From the NCBI RefSeq assembly GCF_004295585.1, contig NZ_AP019400.1, positions 1,951,501 to 2,015,500 on the forward strand: DNA of 64,000 bases, in the 5' to 3' direction. The notes below the pieces were generated by a model, which searched no databases, was not told where the DNA came from, and worked only from the letters and a program-made list of their open reading frames with translations. How positions within the stretch are numbered: position 1 is the stretch's first letter; each line of letters starts with the position of its first letter. A program made the translations under genes and the position numbers. The stretch comes from Cohnella abietis. Lineage in GTDB: Bacteria > Bacillota > Bacilli > Paenibacillales > Paenibacillaceae. Of this stretch, positions 1 through 8,848 are shown piece by piece.

Positions 1-310
1 AAATTAGCACAACTCTCCCCAAACATACCTCACTGCGAGCGAGTAGCTCGAAATATTCGTACATCTCGCCCCAAGCAAGCTCTCTGAGAGCGAGTAGCAC
101 GAAAAATTAGCACAACTCTCCCCAAACATACCTCACTGCGAGCGAGTAGCACGAAAAATTAGCACAACTCTCCCCAAACATACCTTACTGCGGGCGAGTA
201 ACTCGAAATATTCGTACATCTCGCCCCAAGTAAGCTCTCTGAGAGCGAGTAGCACGAAAAATTAGCACAACTCTCCCCAAACATGCCCCACTGCGTGCGA
301 GTAGCTCAAA
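1..310. repeat. Intergenic array of 52-bp repeats (array 1)
   Basis: Tandem units start with ATTAG or ATTCG at positions 3, about 55, 106, 158, about 210 and 261, so the period is 51-52 bp. Two unit variants alternate. One carries CACAACTCTCCCCAAACATA, the other CATCTCGCCCCAAGCAAGCT, and both end in GCGAGTAGC(A/T)CGAAA. No open reading frame spans it. The ATTAG, AACTCT and CAAACATACC blocks recur in the same order in the array at 59190-60030. The stretch from 311 to 482 shows no gene and leads into the first operon. Confidence 0.85.
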
Positions 311-482
311 ATGTTAGTCAAGCAAGGGACAGCCGCTCTGACTTACCCCTTAATGTTCAATCAATCACCTCGGTCTGTAGACCGAGGCAAACTTACAACT
401 CGCGCCGCTGTTAATTCTTGTAGTTTATTCGGTATACTGATTACAATAAGAAATAAGTAAAGTTGTAACGGAGGATAAAGCT

Positions 483-1481
483 ATGCAATCATCGACCATG
501 CATAGAATGCTATGGGGAATTGTTGTCGTCATTATCGGAGTCGTCTTCTTATTGAACCAAACAGGACTAGTAAGTATTAACATTGGACAATTGATGTCGA
601 CTTTCTGGCCGGTCTTACTAATTGTGTTCGGGTTTCAAGGGCTAGTTCAGCAGCGTGGAAACGCTTATTTGTGGAATTTACTAACGGTTATTATCGGATT
701 TTTGTTTTTGGGGCGGAATATGGGATGGATGGATTGGAGCTTCTCCGATATGTTCCGGTTTATTGGTCCGATTGCCATCATTATTTGGGGCTTTAACATG
801 ATTTTTTGTGGTAATCGTCGTAAGAATAAGCGGCGTGATGAGGAGAGCAAGGAGCAGTGGAGCCACTTCACACCCCCTACTTCTTCTGCACCTCCAGGAC
901 CTCCTCCAGCACCTCCTGCTTGGGATGAATTTGACCGGAGGGAATCAGGAGAATTTAGCCAACAGCCTAAGCAGTCTTATTCAGAGCAATCTTCGTCCAC
1001 TAGTGAAGGGCAGTCGAATCCCAAGAAGGCTTCCTTCTATGGATGGGAGCAGAGGCATGAGCATCGAGACTGGTGGAAGGCCAACGATTGGCATAACCCG
1101 AATCGGGTGAACCATAGTCGGTTTATCGGGGATGTGCATCTTGGCAATGATTATTGGGAGCTTAAACCAATGAGCATTTCACATTTTATAGGCGACACAA
1201 CTCTTGATTTAACTAAAGCGCAAATTCCGATTGGCGAAACAAGGGTATATGTTTCCTCATTTATTGGGGATGTGAAGGTATATGTTCCTAATGATCATAG
1301 CGTAGGGCTGCAGATTGTATCTAGCTGCTTGATCGGAGATGTTAAAGTGCTAGATCAAAAGCGCGGAGGTTTTTTTAACCAAATGTCAGTGGAAACACCA
1401 AGATATGCAGATACCGATAAACGCGTAGTGCTTATCGTCAGCAGCTTTATTGGCGATGTACGCGTGACGAAGGTAGGCTAA
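483..1481 (+). CDS. liaF: LiaF-like cell-wall stress membrane protein
   Basis: A 332-residue membrane protein. The N-terminal ~110 residues hold about four hydrophobic segments (residues ~8-26, 38-53, 62-80, 90-108), as in the DUF5668/LiaF N-terminal module. A Pro/Ser/Gln-rich cytoplasmic linker (~125-185) follows. The C-terminal part (~215-332) carries five copies of an (S/H)-x-F/L-IGD motif, the beta-stranded LiaF C-terminal domain. In the Lia system LiaF inhibits the kinase LiaS until the envelope is damaged. An SD (GGAGGATAAAGCT) precedes the ATG. Stop and next start are separated by 3 nt from the kinase gene, so the three genes form an F-S-R operon as in Bacillus. The family assignment is good; the actual inducing signal is inferred. 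Confidence 0.85.
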   Translation: MQSSTMHRMLWGIVVVIIGVVFLLNQTGLVSINIGQLMSTFWPVLLIVFGFQGLVQQRGNAYLWNLLTVIIGFLFLGRNMGWMDWSFSDMFRFIGPIAIIIWGFNMIFCGNRRKNKRRDEESKEQWSHFTPPTSSAPPGPPPAPPAWDEFDRRESGEFSQQPKQSYSEQSSSTSEGQSNPKKASFYGWEQRHEHRDWWKANDWHNPNRVNHSRFIGDVHLGNDYWELKPMSISHFIGDTTLDLTKAQIPIGETRVYVSSFIGDVKVYVPNDHSVGLQIVSSCLIGDVKVLDQKRGGFFNQMSVETPRYADTDKRVVLIVSSFIGDVRVTKVG

Positions 1482-1484
1482 GCG

Positions 1485-2510
1485 ATGTTGAAAACGGTCC
1501 GTACTAGTAAATGGGCTTCATCTATCTATGCAGGATTGACAGCATTTGCTTTGATGGTGCTGCTGTACTATTGCTGGGTTAACCAAACTGATAATCCTCC
1601 TTCAATTAGAACTTGGCTGGGCTGGACCAGTATAATCGCGCTTGGACAGATGGCTATTTCTTATGGTTTTGCTCAAAGCACACAACGGAAGCTTGATCAA
1701 ATGCAGCTTGTCATGAAACAAGCTTCTGCAGGGCATTGGGATTTACGCTTACCAGAGGTTGAAGGAGATGCCTTCACTGGGGCGAATCGAGAGCTAAATC
1801 ATTTGCTTAAACAGCTAGAATCCAAGCTCAAGCTTCTCCAGCAGCTAGGCGAAAGAGAGGCGCTGGTAGAAGCATCCTCTCAGGAAGCTGCTGTGCTTGA
1901 GGAAAGAAGACGGCTTGCCAGGGATTTGCATGACACAGTTAGCCAGCAATTGTTTGCCTTACACATGTCGGCCTCTGCCTTGCCAAAGCTGTTGGAGCGA
2001 GATGCTGATCAGGCGCAGAGGGTAATGGAGCAGCTAATTGCAATGTCTTCCTCTGCGCAACGTCAAATGCGTGGGCTCATTGCTCAACTAAGGCCTATGG
2101 AATTGCAAGGTAGAACGCTTGAAGAAGCGTTAGAACGTTGGTTTCCCGAGTATTGTAGACAGAATGGGCTTCAAGGAACACTTGAAATCCAAAAAAAAGG
2201 CTTGTTATCTGAAGCGATTGAGCATCAGTTGTTCCTTGTTATTCAAGAGGCGATGGCCAACGTGGTTAAGCATGCGGAAGCGCAGGCCGTTCGCCTGTTT
2301 CTGGGAGAAACGGATAGTCAAATTTCCCTCACTATAGAAGATAATGGCTCGGGGTTCAGGGGAGAGCAGGTTAGAGAAGGGGCTTACGGCTTGTCTACTA
2401 TGCGCGAGCGTGCTCAGAAGCTTGGCGGTGAAGCGGAGATTGTCACTAAGCTGGGCTCAGGTACCCGCGTAAGGGTTTGGTTCCCGAAATTTGAATCAGA
2501 ATCACTATAA
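1485..2510 (+). CDS. liaS: LiaS-like sensor histidine kinase (NarL-type partner)
   Basis: A 341-residue kinase. It has two N-terminal membrane helices (~13-30 and ~43-62) with almost no extracytoplasmic loop, typical of intramembrane-sensing kinases. A HAMP-like segment and coiled coil (~70-140) follow, then a HisKA_3 box (RDLHDTVSQQLFALHMSAS, phospho-acceptor His at ~149) and a HATPase with the N box (EAMANVVKHAEA) and G box (DNGSGF...GAYGLSTMRERA). HisKA_3 kinases pair with NarL/LuxR-type regulators, matching the next gene. Lying directly after the LiaF-like gene supports LiaS. It probably autophosphorylates on cell-envelope stress and phosphorylates the next gene's product. Confidence 0.88.
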   Translation: MLKTVRTSKWASSIYAGLTAFALMVLLYYCWVNQTDNPPSIRTWLGWTSIIALGQMAISYGFAQSTQRKLDQMQLVMKQASAGHWDLRLPEVEGDAFTGANRELNHLLKQLESKLKLLQQLGEREALVEASSQEAAVLEERRRLARDLHDTVSQQLFALHMSASALPKLLERDADQAQRVMEQLIAMSSSAQRQMRGLIAQLRPMELQGRTLEEALERWFPEYCRQNGLQGTLEIQKKGLLSEAIEHQLFLVIQEAMANVVKHAEAQAVRLFLGETDSQISLTIEDNGSGFRGEQVREGAYGLSTMRERAQKLGGEAEIVTKLGSGTRVRVWFPKFESESL

Positions 2511-2537
2511 TAATAAGCTAATTGGGCATAGGAGCGT

Positions 2538-3218
2538 ATGGAGATGACAGAGCTACCGGGTTCCCCATGGAAAGTACTTATCGTGGATGACCATGAGATG
2601 GTTAGAATGGGCTTGCGTACTTATTTAATGCTAGATTCGAGATTTGAAGTCATAGGGGAAGCTGCGAGTGGTAAGGCTGCTATAGAATCATTAGAGATCG
2701 GTGGCTACCAAGGGGCAATGCCACAAATTGTGCTAATGGATTTAATGATGCCTGAGATGAATGGCGTTGATGCTACGCGAATTCTCATTAGTAAATATCC
2801 TGAGCTTAGAATCATTATTCTTACGAGCTTCCTTGAGGATGAGAAGGTAGTGGCAGCGATTGAAGCGGGAGCAGTCAGCTATGTGTTGAAAACGGTATCT
2901 GCAGAGGAGTTAATCTATGCCATGCAGGGGGCCGTTAAGAACATGCCGGTTATGAGTAGTGATGTCTCACAAGCTCTAACACGCGGGCTTCGTAAACGTT
3001 CTACAAGTCATGAGGTTGAGGGTTTAACGGAGCGAGAGCGTGAGGTTCTTCTCCTTATAGCAGAAGGGAAGTCCAATAAGGACATTGGTGATGAACTGCA
3101 CATTAGCATCAAAACAGTAAAAACACACGTCAGCAATCTGCTTATGAAATGTGATTTAGAGGATCGAACCCAGCTTGCAATCTATGCTCATCGAAAAGGA
3201 TGGGCGAAAGAGGAATAA
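2538..3218 (+). CDS. liaR: LiaR-like NarL/FixJ response regulator
   Basis: A 226-residue regulator. The receiver domain (~12-130) has the acidic pair D17/D18, the phospho-acceptor D68 in LMDLMMPEMNG, and the conserved Lys in YVLKTVS. The C-terminal LuxR/GerE helix-turn-helix (~160-222) contains LTEREREVLLLIAEGKSN and ISIKTVKTHVSNLL. It is the third gene of the F-S-R operon, 27 nt downstream of the kinase. It should bind promoters of envelope-stress genes, possibly its own operon. An alternative in-frame ATG lies two codons downstream (M3). Confidence 0.88.
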   Translation: MEMTELPGSPWKVLIVDDHEMVRMGLRTYLMLDSRFEVIGEAASGKAAIESLEIGGYQGAMPQIVLMDLMMPEMNGVDATRILISKYPELRIIILTSFLEDEKVVAAIEAGAVSYVLKTVSAEELIYAMQGAVKNMPVMSSDVSQALTRGLRKRSTSHEVEGLTEREREVLLLIAEGKSNKDIGDELHISIKTVKTHVSNLLMKCDLEDRTQLAIYAHRKGWAKEE

Positions 3219-3268
3219 ATATTGGACTAATGGAAACGATAGTAAGAAAAAAAGGGGATTTTCACAGG

Positions 3269-3682
3269 ATGCACGCTATTCCCTCCACACTAACCTCGCA
3301 GGTGAAGGACTTTGTAATTACAAAAAATGCATTATCGGAAGTGGGATTTACTTTAGGTGGTAATTGGGATTATGTCCACGGCTCGTTCGATTGTGCTTTG
3401 GACGATGCGAATAAAGTATGGCTACGCTTGCCGTTTAATGTAACCGTCGGCGATCTGGACAGCGAATCTCAAGAGAGCGATGCAGAAATTCAGTTTAATG
3501 AGCCGTATGTTCTAAAGCATGTATATAATGAAGGTTTAGACCATGAGGCTCAGCCACGTGCAATGGGGGCATTATTCGATCAGTTTTCCGATCCAGTGGA
3601 TTCTGATGATGAAATCGAGTCGCATTGGATCGAACAAGCTAAGAAGAAGCTGGCTAGTGTAGAAGCGATCTATCCGCAATAA
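3269..3682 (+). CDS. YugN-like family protein
   Basis: The most likely start, ATG at 3269, gives 137 residues; an in-frame ATG at 3200 inside the preceding gene would add 23 low-quality residues. The protein is soluble and acidic with no membrane segment. It has the pattern of the Bacillus YugN-like family: an N-terminal helix, a GGNWDYVHGSFDC segment, a WLRLPF strand, and an acidic C-terminal half ending in a helix. The function of this family is unknown. It follows the response regulator by 50 nt and may be read from the same transcript. A strong hairpin terminator follows at once. Confidence 0.65.
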   Translation: MHAIPSTLTSQVKDFVITKNALSEVGFTLGGNWDYVHGSFDCALDDANKVWLRLPFNVTVGDLDSESQESDAEIQFNEPYVLKHVYNEGLDHEAQPRAMGALFDQFSDPVDSDDEIESHWIEQAKKKLASVEAIYPQ

Positions 3683-3688
3683 GACAAG

Positions 3689-3712
3689 CGGCACGCAGGT
3701 GCCGTTTCTTTA
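3689..3712 (+). terminator. Rho-independent terminator after the YugN-like gene
   Basis: The stem CGGCAC (3689-3694) pairs with GTGCCG (3699-3704) around a GCAG loop and is followed by TTTCTTTATT. It closes the transcript that begins with the LiaF-like gene. Confidence 0.85.
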
Positions 3713-3755
3713 TTGTCTCTGGAGACATTTTTTCTCCGCTTTTACTTCATCTTCA

Positions 3756-3778
3756 TTTAAGTTTAAGATAGTTTTAAG
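3756..3778 (+). promoter_or_regulatory. TTTAAG direct repeats upstream of HtrA (putative OmpR-type operator)
   Basis: TTTAAG occurs at 3756-3761, 3762-3767 and 3773-3778. The last two start 11 bp apart, the usual spacing for a dimeric OmpR-family regulator on one face of the helix. The cluster is about 70 nt ahead of the HtrA start. The OmpR-family regulator gene lies just downstream of htrA, so it is the natural candidate binder (inference). Confidence 0.45.
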
Positions 3779-3849
3779 GTAACTGGTTTAATATACAGAT
3801 ATGAAATACAGAACAACGTCAGCCTTAGCTGCGCGAGGAGGCAATAATT

Positions 3850-5358
3850 ATGGAAGATCAGAACAAAAAACCGGAAGAAACGAATGGTTTCACATATGAT
3901 CAGGAGAAAAGGGATGATCCTTACGCGGATGTCCGTAGGGAATCTGCTCCCTATACATTCGGTCCATTCGGACCCAATCAAAGCTATGATACGAATGGAC
4001 AATCGAATCCAGATCAGCCGGCGAGAGCGCTGGATGTAACACCTACCTCTACGAAGGAATACCGTCCTTTCACCGTTTCGGGTGGCCCAGCTCGCAATGA
4101 CTGGGGGAACAAGCCCCCTCGGCGTACTTCGTTCCGTGCAATCTTTGCTTCATTTTTAGTGGGGGTTCTTGTTGTTGGTGGACTGATGTTTACAGCTGAT
4201 AGGCAGAACTGGTTTTCTTCCGAGTTACTCGGTGGGACTACTCAAGTGAAAGATACTTCTGTTAAAGCAGCGAGTAACCCAATCGCGAATACAAGCGATA
4301 TCGTTCGTCCGAACAATATTGCTACAATTTTCAAGCAATCATCTCCTGCTGTTGTTAAGATTGAAACCTTTGCAAACGCGCCGAAGAGCAGTGGTGGCGG
4401 GATGCTAGACGATGACTTTTTCCGTCAGTTTTTCGGTGATGATAGCGGAAGCAGCAGAGGTGGCAACAATGATGATTCGAAAGGTGAGCTACAACCAAAC
4501 GGTATGGGCTCGGGATTTATATTCGACTCTACGGGATACATTCTAACGAATCAGCACGTTATTGCGGGTGCTAAAGAAATTAAAGTCACGATAGAAGGAT
4601 ACGAAAAGCCTTTAGTTGCACAATTGCTTGGCTCGAGCTATGAGCTTGATCTAGCTGTACTTAAAATTGAAGGCAAAGAATTCCCAACCTTAAAGCTCGG
4701 TGATTCAAGCAGCTTGAACATGGGAGATTGGGTTGTAGCAATCGGGAACCCGTATGGATTTGAGCATACCATTACTGTAGGTGTTTTGAGCTCCAATGAG
4801 CGTAAGATTAGCATACAAGATACGGCTGGAACTCGTAATTACGAGCATCTCTTGCAAACGGATGCTTCTATTAATCCAGGCAACTCCGGCGGTCCCCTTC
4901 TTAATCTAAAGGGCGAGGTTATAGGGATCAATACGGCCGTCAGCACACAGGCACAAGGTATTGGTTTTGCTATTCCGACTAGCACGATTACAGAAGTGCT
5001 TGAACAATTGAAGAGCAATACGAAAATTCCGCAAAAGCCAGCACCATTCATCGGCGCTAGTCTTACTGATGTGACGGCGGATATCGCTAAGCGTTTAGGT
5101 CTTGATCTGGAAACAAAGGGCTCCTTCGTGACGGAGGTTCTGTTCAACACTCCAGCTTATAAAGGGGATCTCAGACAATACGACGTTATTACCGGGATAG
5201 ATAATACGAGCTATAACACGTCTACAGATTTAATTGCTGCGATTAAGAAGAAGTCTGTTGGAGACAAGGTTGCCTTAAATGTACTACGCGGAGAAAAGAA
5301 AATAGATGTGACGGTTGAAATTGGGGATAAGAATGAATTCCAAACTCCAACTAAGTAA
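3850..5358 (+). CDS. htrA: HtrA/DegP-like membrane-anchored serine protease
   Basis: A 502-residue S1C protease. The N-terminal ~95 residues are hydrophilic, disordered and cytoplasmic. A single membrane helix (~97-116) is followed by an extracytoplasmic trypsin-like domain with catalytic His236 (LTNQHVIAGA), Asp267 (ELDLAVLK) and Ser346 (NPGNSGGPLLN). A C-terminal PDZ domain (~400-495) follows. An internal Gly/Ser/Asp-rich loop lies at ~178-212. It degrades misfolded exported proteins at the membrane surface. The SD GAGGAGG is 8-9 nt before the ATG. In Bacillus htrA genes are controlled by CssRS; here an OmpR-type regulator and kinase lie directly downstream, and TTTAAG repeats lie upstream, which suggests a similar circuit (inference). 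Confidence 0.92.
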   Translation: MEDQNKKPEETNGFTYDQEKRDDPYADVRRESAPYTFGPFGPNQSYDTNGQSNPDQPARALDVTPTSTKEYRPFTVSGGPARNDWGNKPPRRTSFRAIFASFLVGVLVVGGLMFTADRQNWFSSELLGGTTQVKDTSVKAASNPIANTSDIVRPNNIATIFKQSSPAVVKIETFANAPKSSGGGMLDDDFFRQFFGDDSGSSRGGNNDDSKGELQPNGMGSGFIFDSTGYILTNQHVIAGAKEIKVTIEGYEKPLVAQLLGSSYELDLAVLKIEGKEFPTLKLGDSSSLNMGDWVVAIGNPYGFEHTITVGVLSSNERKISIQDTAGTRNYEHLLQTDASINPGNSGGPLLNLKGEVIGINTAVSTQAQGIGFAIPTSTITEVLEQLKSNTKIPQKPAPFIGASLTDVTADIAKRLGLDLETKGSFVTEVLFNTPAYKGDLRQYDVITGIDNTSYNTSTDLIAAIKKKSVGDKVALNVLRGEKKIDVTVEIGDKNEFQTPTK

Positions 5359-5411
5359 ATAAATGTGGTGTTTTCAAAGCTGTAACCTATAATGAAAAAT
5401 ATATGAAATGT

Positions 5412-5455
5412 GGCGGGAAACCGGAATGAGGTTGTCCCGCCCTTGTTGTTTTTGC
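5412..5455 (+). terminator. Terminator after htrA
   Basis: The stem GGCGGGA (5412-5418) pairs with TCCCGCC (5435-5441) and is followed by a T-rich run to 5454. It separates htrA from the two-component genes, so read-through or a second promoter must supply the latter. Confidence 0.75.
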
Positions 5456-5485
5456 TTGTGTTAATTGTACAGGAGGACGAGCCCA

Positions 5486-6172
5486 ATGAGACCCCATATC
5501 GCTGTTATTGATGATGATGAGAAAATTACTGCCCTGCTAAGGAGAAGCTTGGCATTTGAAGGCTACGAAATATCTACAGCTCCAGACGGCTCGGAGGGAT
5601 TGAAGCTTCTTAATCAAAGGCAGGTAGACCTCGTTATTCTTGACGTGATGATGCCGAGAATGGATGGATGGGAAGTATGCAGACGACTTCGTGAAGCGGG
5701 GTTAACCTCGCCTATATTATTGCTAACTGCAAAGGATGAAGTGACGGACCGGGTTAAGGGATTGGATTTAGGTGCGGACGATTATCTCGTTAAGCCATTC
5801 GCCCTTGAGGAGTTAATGGCACGGGTGCGTGCTTTGCTGCGCAGACGTCCTGATAAGGCGGAAGAAGGGGGCAATTTCCGCTATGAGGATCTCCTGCTTG
5901 ATGTGGATGGTCGGGAAACACTACGAGGAGATCGCAGAATTGAGCTGACGGCTAAAGAATTCGATTTACTGCATCTTTTTATGCAAAATCCTAAAAGGGT
6001 GCTTTCAAGGGATCTCATCATGGAGCGTATATGGGGATATGATTATAGCGGGGAGTCCAACGTGCTGGAGGTTTACGTCGCCATGCTAAGGCAGAAGCTG
6101 GAGGACAGCGGTGAAAGGCGATTGATTCAGACGGTGAGAGGCGCAGGATACGTTCTGAAGGGAGACAGCTAA
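5486..6172 (+). CDS. OmpR/PhoB-type response regulator
   Basis: A 228-residue regulator from the ATG at 5486, chosen because AGGAGG lies 9 nt upstream; a TTG at 5465 would place that SD inside the gene. The receiver domain carries D9/D10/D11, phospho-acceptor D53 (VILDVMMPRMDG), and a conserved Lys in DDYLVKPFALEEL. The C-terminal winged helix (~130-226) contains ELTAKEFDLLHLF, VYVAMLRQKL and TVRGAGYVL. It pairs with the kinase 2 nt downstream. Close relatives are CssR, ResD and MprA-like regulators. Its position after htrA suggests control of envelope proteolysis, which is not proven. Confidence 0.9.
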   Translation: MRPHIAVIDDDEKITALLRRSLAFEGYEISTAPDGSEGLKLLNQRQVDLVILDVMMPRMDGWEVCRRLREAGLTSPILLLTAKDEVTDRVKGLDLGADDYLVKPFALEELMARVRALLRRRPDKAEEGGNFRYEDLLLDVDGRETLRGDRRIELTAKEFDLLHLFMQNPKRVLSRDLIMERIWGYDYSGESNVLEVYVAMLRQKLEDSGERRLIQTVRGAGYVLKGDS

Positions 6173-6174
6173 GC

Positions 6175-7671
6175 ATGTCCATCCGGCTACGATTAACCTT
6201 ATGGTACTCGGGACTGTTCGCTGTCGCATTCGTGTTTTTCGGCATTATTGTATACAATGTGATCTACCATAACACGATGAATGATCTGGAGAGACGAATA
6301 ACGCAGGTGGCAACTAAAGTCCAAGCAACAAGAACAGGCTTCTCCCAGTTTAATCTAAATTCTTCCGCTCCCGGCTTTAATGCCTCCATCATTGGCATTC
6401 AGCTTACCACTTATACGAAAGACCCGACTGGTATTGTTTCGGGTAAGTCCAACAATCTAGTCAATTGGAATATTACGTTTCCGTACCCTGATTATCAGCA
6501 TGTCCATGAAAGATTTGTATCGCAAGATGTAGAGGGTGCGACATTCTTTATCTATGAAATACCTGTTGTGGATGATTCCCGCAATGGTGTAATTGGGTTG
6601 TTGCAGGTTGGAGTTTCCATCTATAACGAAATGAATTTATTTAATCAGCTGAGAACAATATTATGGATATCTGGAATCGGTGGATTGATTGCTGCGTTTG
6701 GGCTAGGCATGTTTCTTTCTCGCAAAGCGCTAATGCCGATCAACAGGGTTACAGAAGCTGCGGAGCGAATCCAGAGCGGCTCGGGGCTTGGTTTAAGAAT
6801 TCCCCGGGAGAAGCCTAATGATGAGATCGGCAGGCTGACGGATACGTTAAATGGAATGCTTTCAGGTATGGAAAGGGCATATAAAAACTTGGAGGATTCC
6901 AATGCTGCGCAAAGAAGGTTCGTTTCCGATGCGTCTCATGAGCTTCGTACACCGTTAACTACCATTCGCGGTAACGTCGATTTGCTAGAGAAAATATGGC
7001 TTAACGACAAACGATTGAATCCAGATCATGTTGAAGAAGATCAAGAAAAGCAAGAGAGAGGCGCTTTGTCAGCAGTTGATATTCAGCAAATGTCTCTGGA
7101 ATCGATAAGGGATATTGCTGATGAGGCGAGGCGGATGAGTGGCTTAGTCAATGATTTGCTGAGCTTAGCCAGGGCTGACGCTGGGTACTCCATGGAGATG
7201 GAAAGCTTGTCGTTGCGCGCCCTAGTGGAAGAGGCATCGCGCAGGGCTTCGTTCTTACCACGGAAATCGGAATGGGTGGTAGGTCCGATAGATGCTCTAG
7301 ATGGTGTAGAGGTTCGGGGCAATCGGGACTACTTACTGCAATTGTTATTTATACTCATTGAGAATGGCTTTAAGTATACGCCATCTGGCTTCGTGCGCTT
7401 GTATGCTGTGCAATCTGCTGAGTATGTAGGTTTAACGGTTGCAGATACTGGAATTGGCATTAGTGCCGAGGAAGTACCTCATATATTCGAAAGATTTTAT
7501 CGTGTCGATGTGTCGCGTGGTGAAACATCAGGAACGGGCTTAGGACTTTCCATTGCCAAGTGGATTGCCGATATGCATCAGGCCAAGCTCGAGGTCACGA
7601 CCCAGCTTGGGGAAGGCACAGCTTTTACGCTGTGGCTGCCAATTATTAAGAGAGCTCCAGTAGAAGTGTAA
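6175..7671 (+). CDS. OmpR-type sensor histidine kinase with HAMP domain
   Basis: A 498-residue kinase. TM1 is at ~11-33, an extracytoplasmic sensor domain at ~34-155 and TM2 at ~160-182. A HAMP domain (~183-240) is followed by HisKA with FVSDASHELRTPLTTIRGN and an unusually long acidic insertion (~282-305, DHVEEDQEKQERG region) before the second dimerisation helix. HATPase_c carries the N, G1 (ADTGIGIS), F (FERFYRVD) and G2 (GTGLGLSIAKW) boxes. It starts 3 nt after the regulator's stop and is certainly co-transcribed with it. The ligand is unknown; membrane protein misfolding is plausible from the nearby htrA. Confidence 0.9.
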   Translation: MSIRLRLTLWYSGLFAVAFVFFGIIVYNVIYHNTMNDLERRITQVATKVQATRTGFSQFNLNSSAPGFNASIIGIQLTTYTKDPTGIVSGKSNNLVNWNITFPYPDYQHVHERFVSQDVEGATFFIYEIPVVDDSRNGVIGLLQVGVSIYNEMNLFNQLRTILWISGIGGLIAAFGLGMFLSRKALMPINRVTEAAERIQSGSGLGLRIPREKPNDEIGRLTDTLNGMLSGMERAYKNLEDSNAAQRRFVSDASHELRTPLTTIRGNVDLLEKIWLNDKRLNPDHVEEDQEKQERGALSAVDIQQMSLESIRDIADEARRMSGLVNDLLSLARADAGYSMEMESLSLRALVEEASRRASFLPRKSEWVVGPIDALDGVEVRGNRDYLLQLLFILIENGFKYTPSGFVRLYAVQSAEYVGLTVADTGIGISAEEVPHIFERFYRVDVSRGETSGTGLGLSIAKWIADMHQAKLEVTTQLGEGTAFTLWLPIIKRAPVEV

Positions 7672-7682
7672 CACTATAAATT

Positions 7683-7720
7683 GAAGCAGCAGAACCGATA
7701 ATCGGGACTGCTGCTTCTTT
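7683..7720 (+). terminator. Terminator after the two-component operon
   Basis: GAAGCAGCAG (7683-7692) pairs with CTGCTGCTTC (7708-7717) and is followed by TTT. Confidence 0.8.
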
Positions 7721-7851
7721 GACGCTCAGGTTACATTCAGGTTGCCTTTTCCCTGTCTCGGTAATAAGCTATAATAGAGTAAGAGTAGCTAAGCCCATCG
7801 CTCTCCTTGAAGAGATGATTCGTAATTTGGGCGGGAAAGCAGGCGTGTGAA

Positions 7852-8811
7852 ATGGAAGTTGTAAAAATATCTCCTAGGGGCTATTGCTATGGCGTAGTAG
7901 ATGCAATGGTGTTGGCGCTACAGACAGCGCGTAACCTTGATCTGCCTCGGCCTATCTATATACTAGGTATGATTGTTCATAATAGCCATGTAACGGAATC
8001 ATTTAAAGCAGAAGGTGTTATTACGTTAGATGGAAGTGACCGTCTGGAAATTCTAGAGCAGATTGAGCAGGGCACAGTTATTTTTACAGCACATGGCGTC
8101 TCCCCTGAGGTTCGCAGAAGAGCGAAGGAGAAGGGCTTAACGTTAGTAGATGCCACTTGCCCGGACGTGACCAAAACCCATGATCTTATTCGGGAGAAGG
8201 TTTCTGATGGCTATGAGGTTATCTACATTGGTAAGAAAAACCACCCAGAGCCTGAAGGGGCAATAGGGATTGCGCCTGGTCATGTTCACTTGATTGAGCG
8301 TGAAGAGGATATTCTGAAACTAGAGCTTGCAACTGAGCGTATTATTATAACAAACCAAACAACCATGTCCCAATGGGATATTAAGCATTTAATGGCATTG
8401 CTATTGTCAGCATTCCCAACGGCTGAAATCCACAATGAGATATGCCTTGCCACGCAGGTTAGGCAAGAGGCGGTTGCGGAGCAAGCAGGGGAAGCGCAGT
8501 TATGTATAGTGGTCGGTGATCCGCGAAGCAATAACTCAAATCGGCTGGCGCAGGTATCCCAGGAGATCGCGAATGTCCCGGCTTATCGTGTTGCAGATGT
8601 TTCAGAAATTAAACAGGAATGGTTACAGGGACTACAAAGGGTTGCGGTGACATCGGGTGCCTCAACGCCTACTGCGTTAACCAAGGAGGTCATCGCTTAT
8701 ATAGAGCAATATGAGTCGGATAAACCCGAAACATGGCCTATCAAGCGGACGGTAAATCCAAATAAGCTGTTGCCTAACGTTAAGATAAGATCGGTAGAAG
8801 CGAAAGCATAA
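7852..8811 (+). CDS. ispH: 4-hydroxy-3-methylbut-2-enyl diphosphate reductase
   Basis: A 319-residue iron-sulfur enzyme that catalyses the last step of the MEP isoprenoid pathway, converting HMBPP to IPP and DMAPP in the cytoplasm. The three cluster cysteines are visible: C12 (GYCYGV), C103 (DATCPDV) and C198 (NEICLATQ). Conserved motifs [18 protein letters not shown] and TSGASTP are present. The length matches the Gram-positive family. The gene follows a terminator and its own leader. The next gene (DUF2062) starts 37 nt downstream and may share the transcript. Confidence 0.96.
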   Translation: MEVVKISPRGYCYGVVDAMVLALQTARNLDLPRPIYILGMIVHNSHVTESFKAEGVITLDGSDRLEILEQIEQGTVIFTAHGVSPEVRRRAKEKGLTLVDATCPDVTKTHDLIREKVSDGYEVIYIGKKNHPEPEGAIGIAPGHVHLIEREEDILKLELATERIIITNQTTMSQWDIKHLMALLLSAFPTAEIHNEICLATQVRQEAVAEQAGEAQLCIVVGDPRSNNSNRLAQVSQEIANVPAYRVADVSEIKQEWLQGLQRVAVTSGASTPTALTKEVIAYIEQYESDKPETWPIKRTVNPNKLLPNVKIRSVEAKA

Positions 8812-8848
8812 AAGCTTGTGTGATCCGATGGAAGGAGCAATAGCAACC

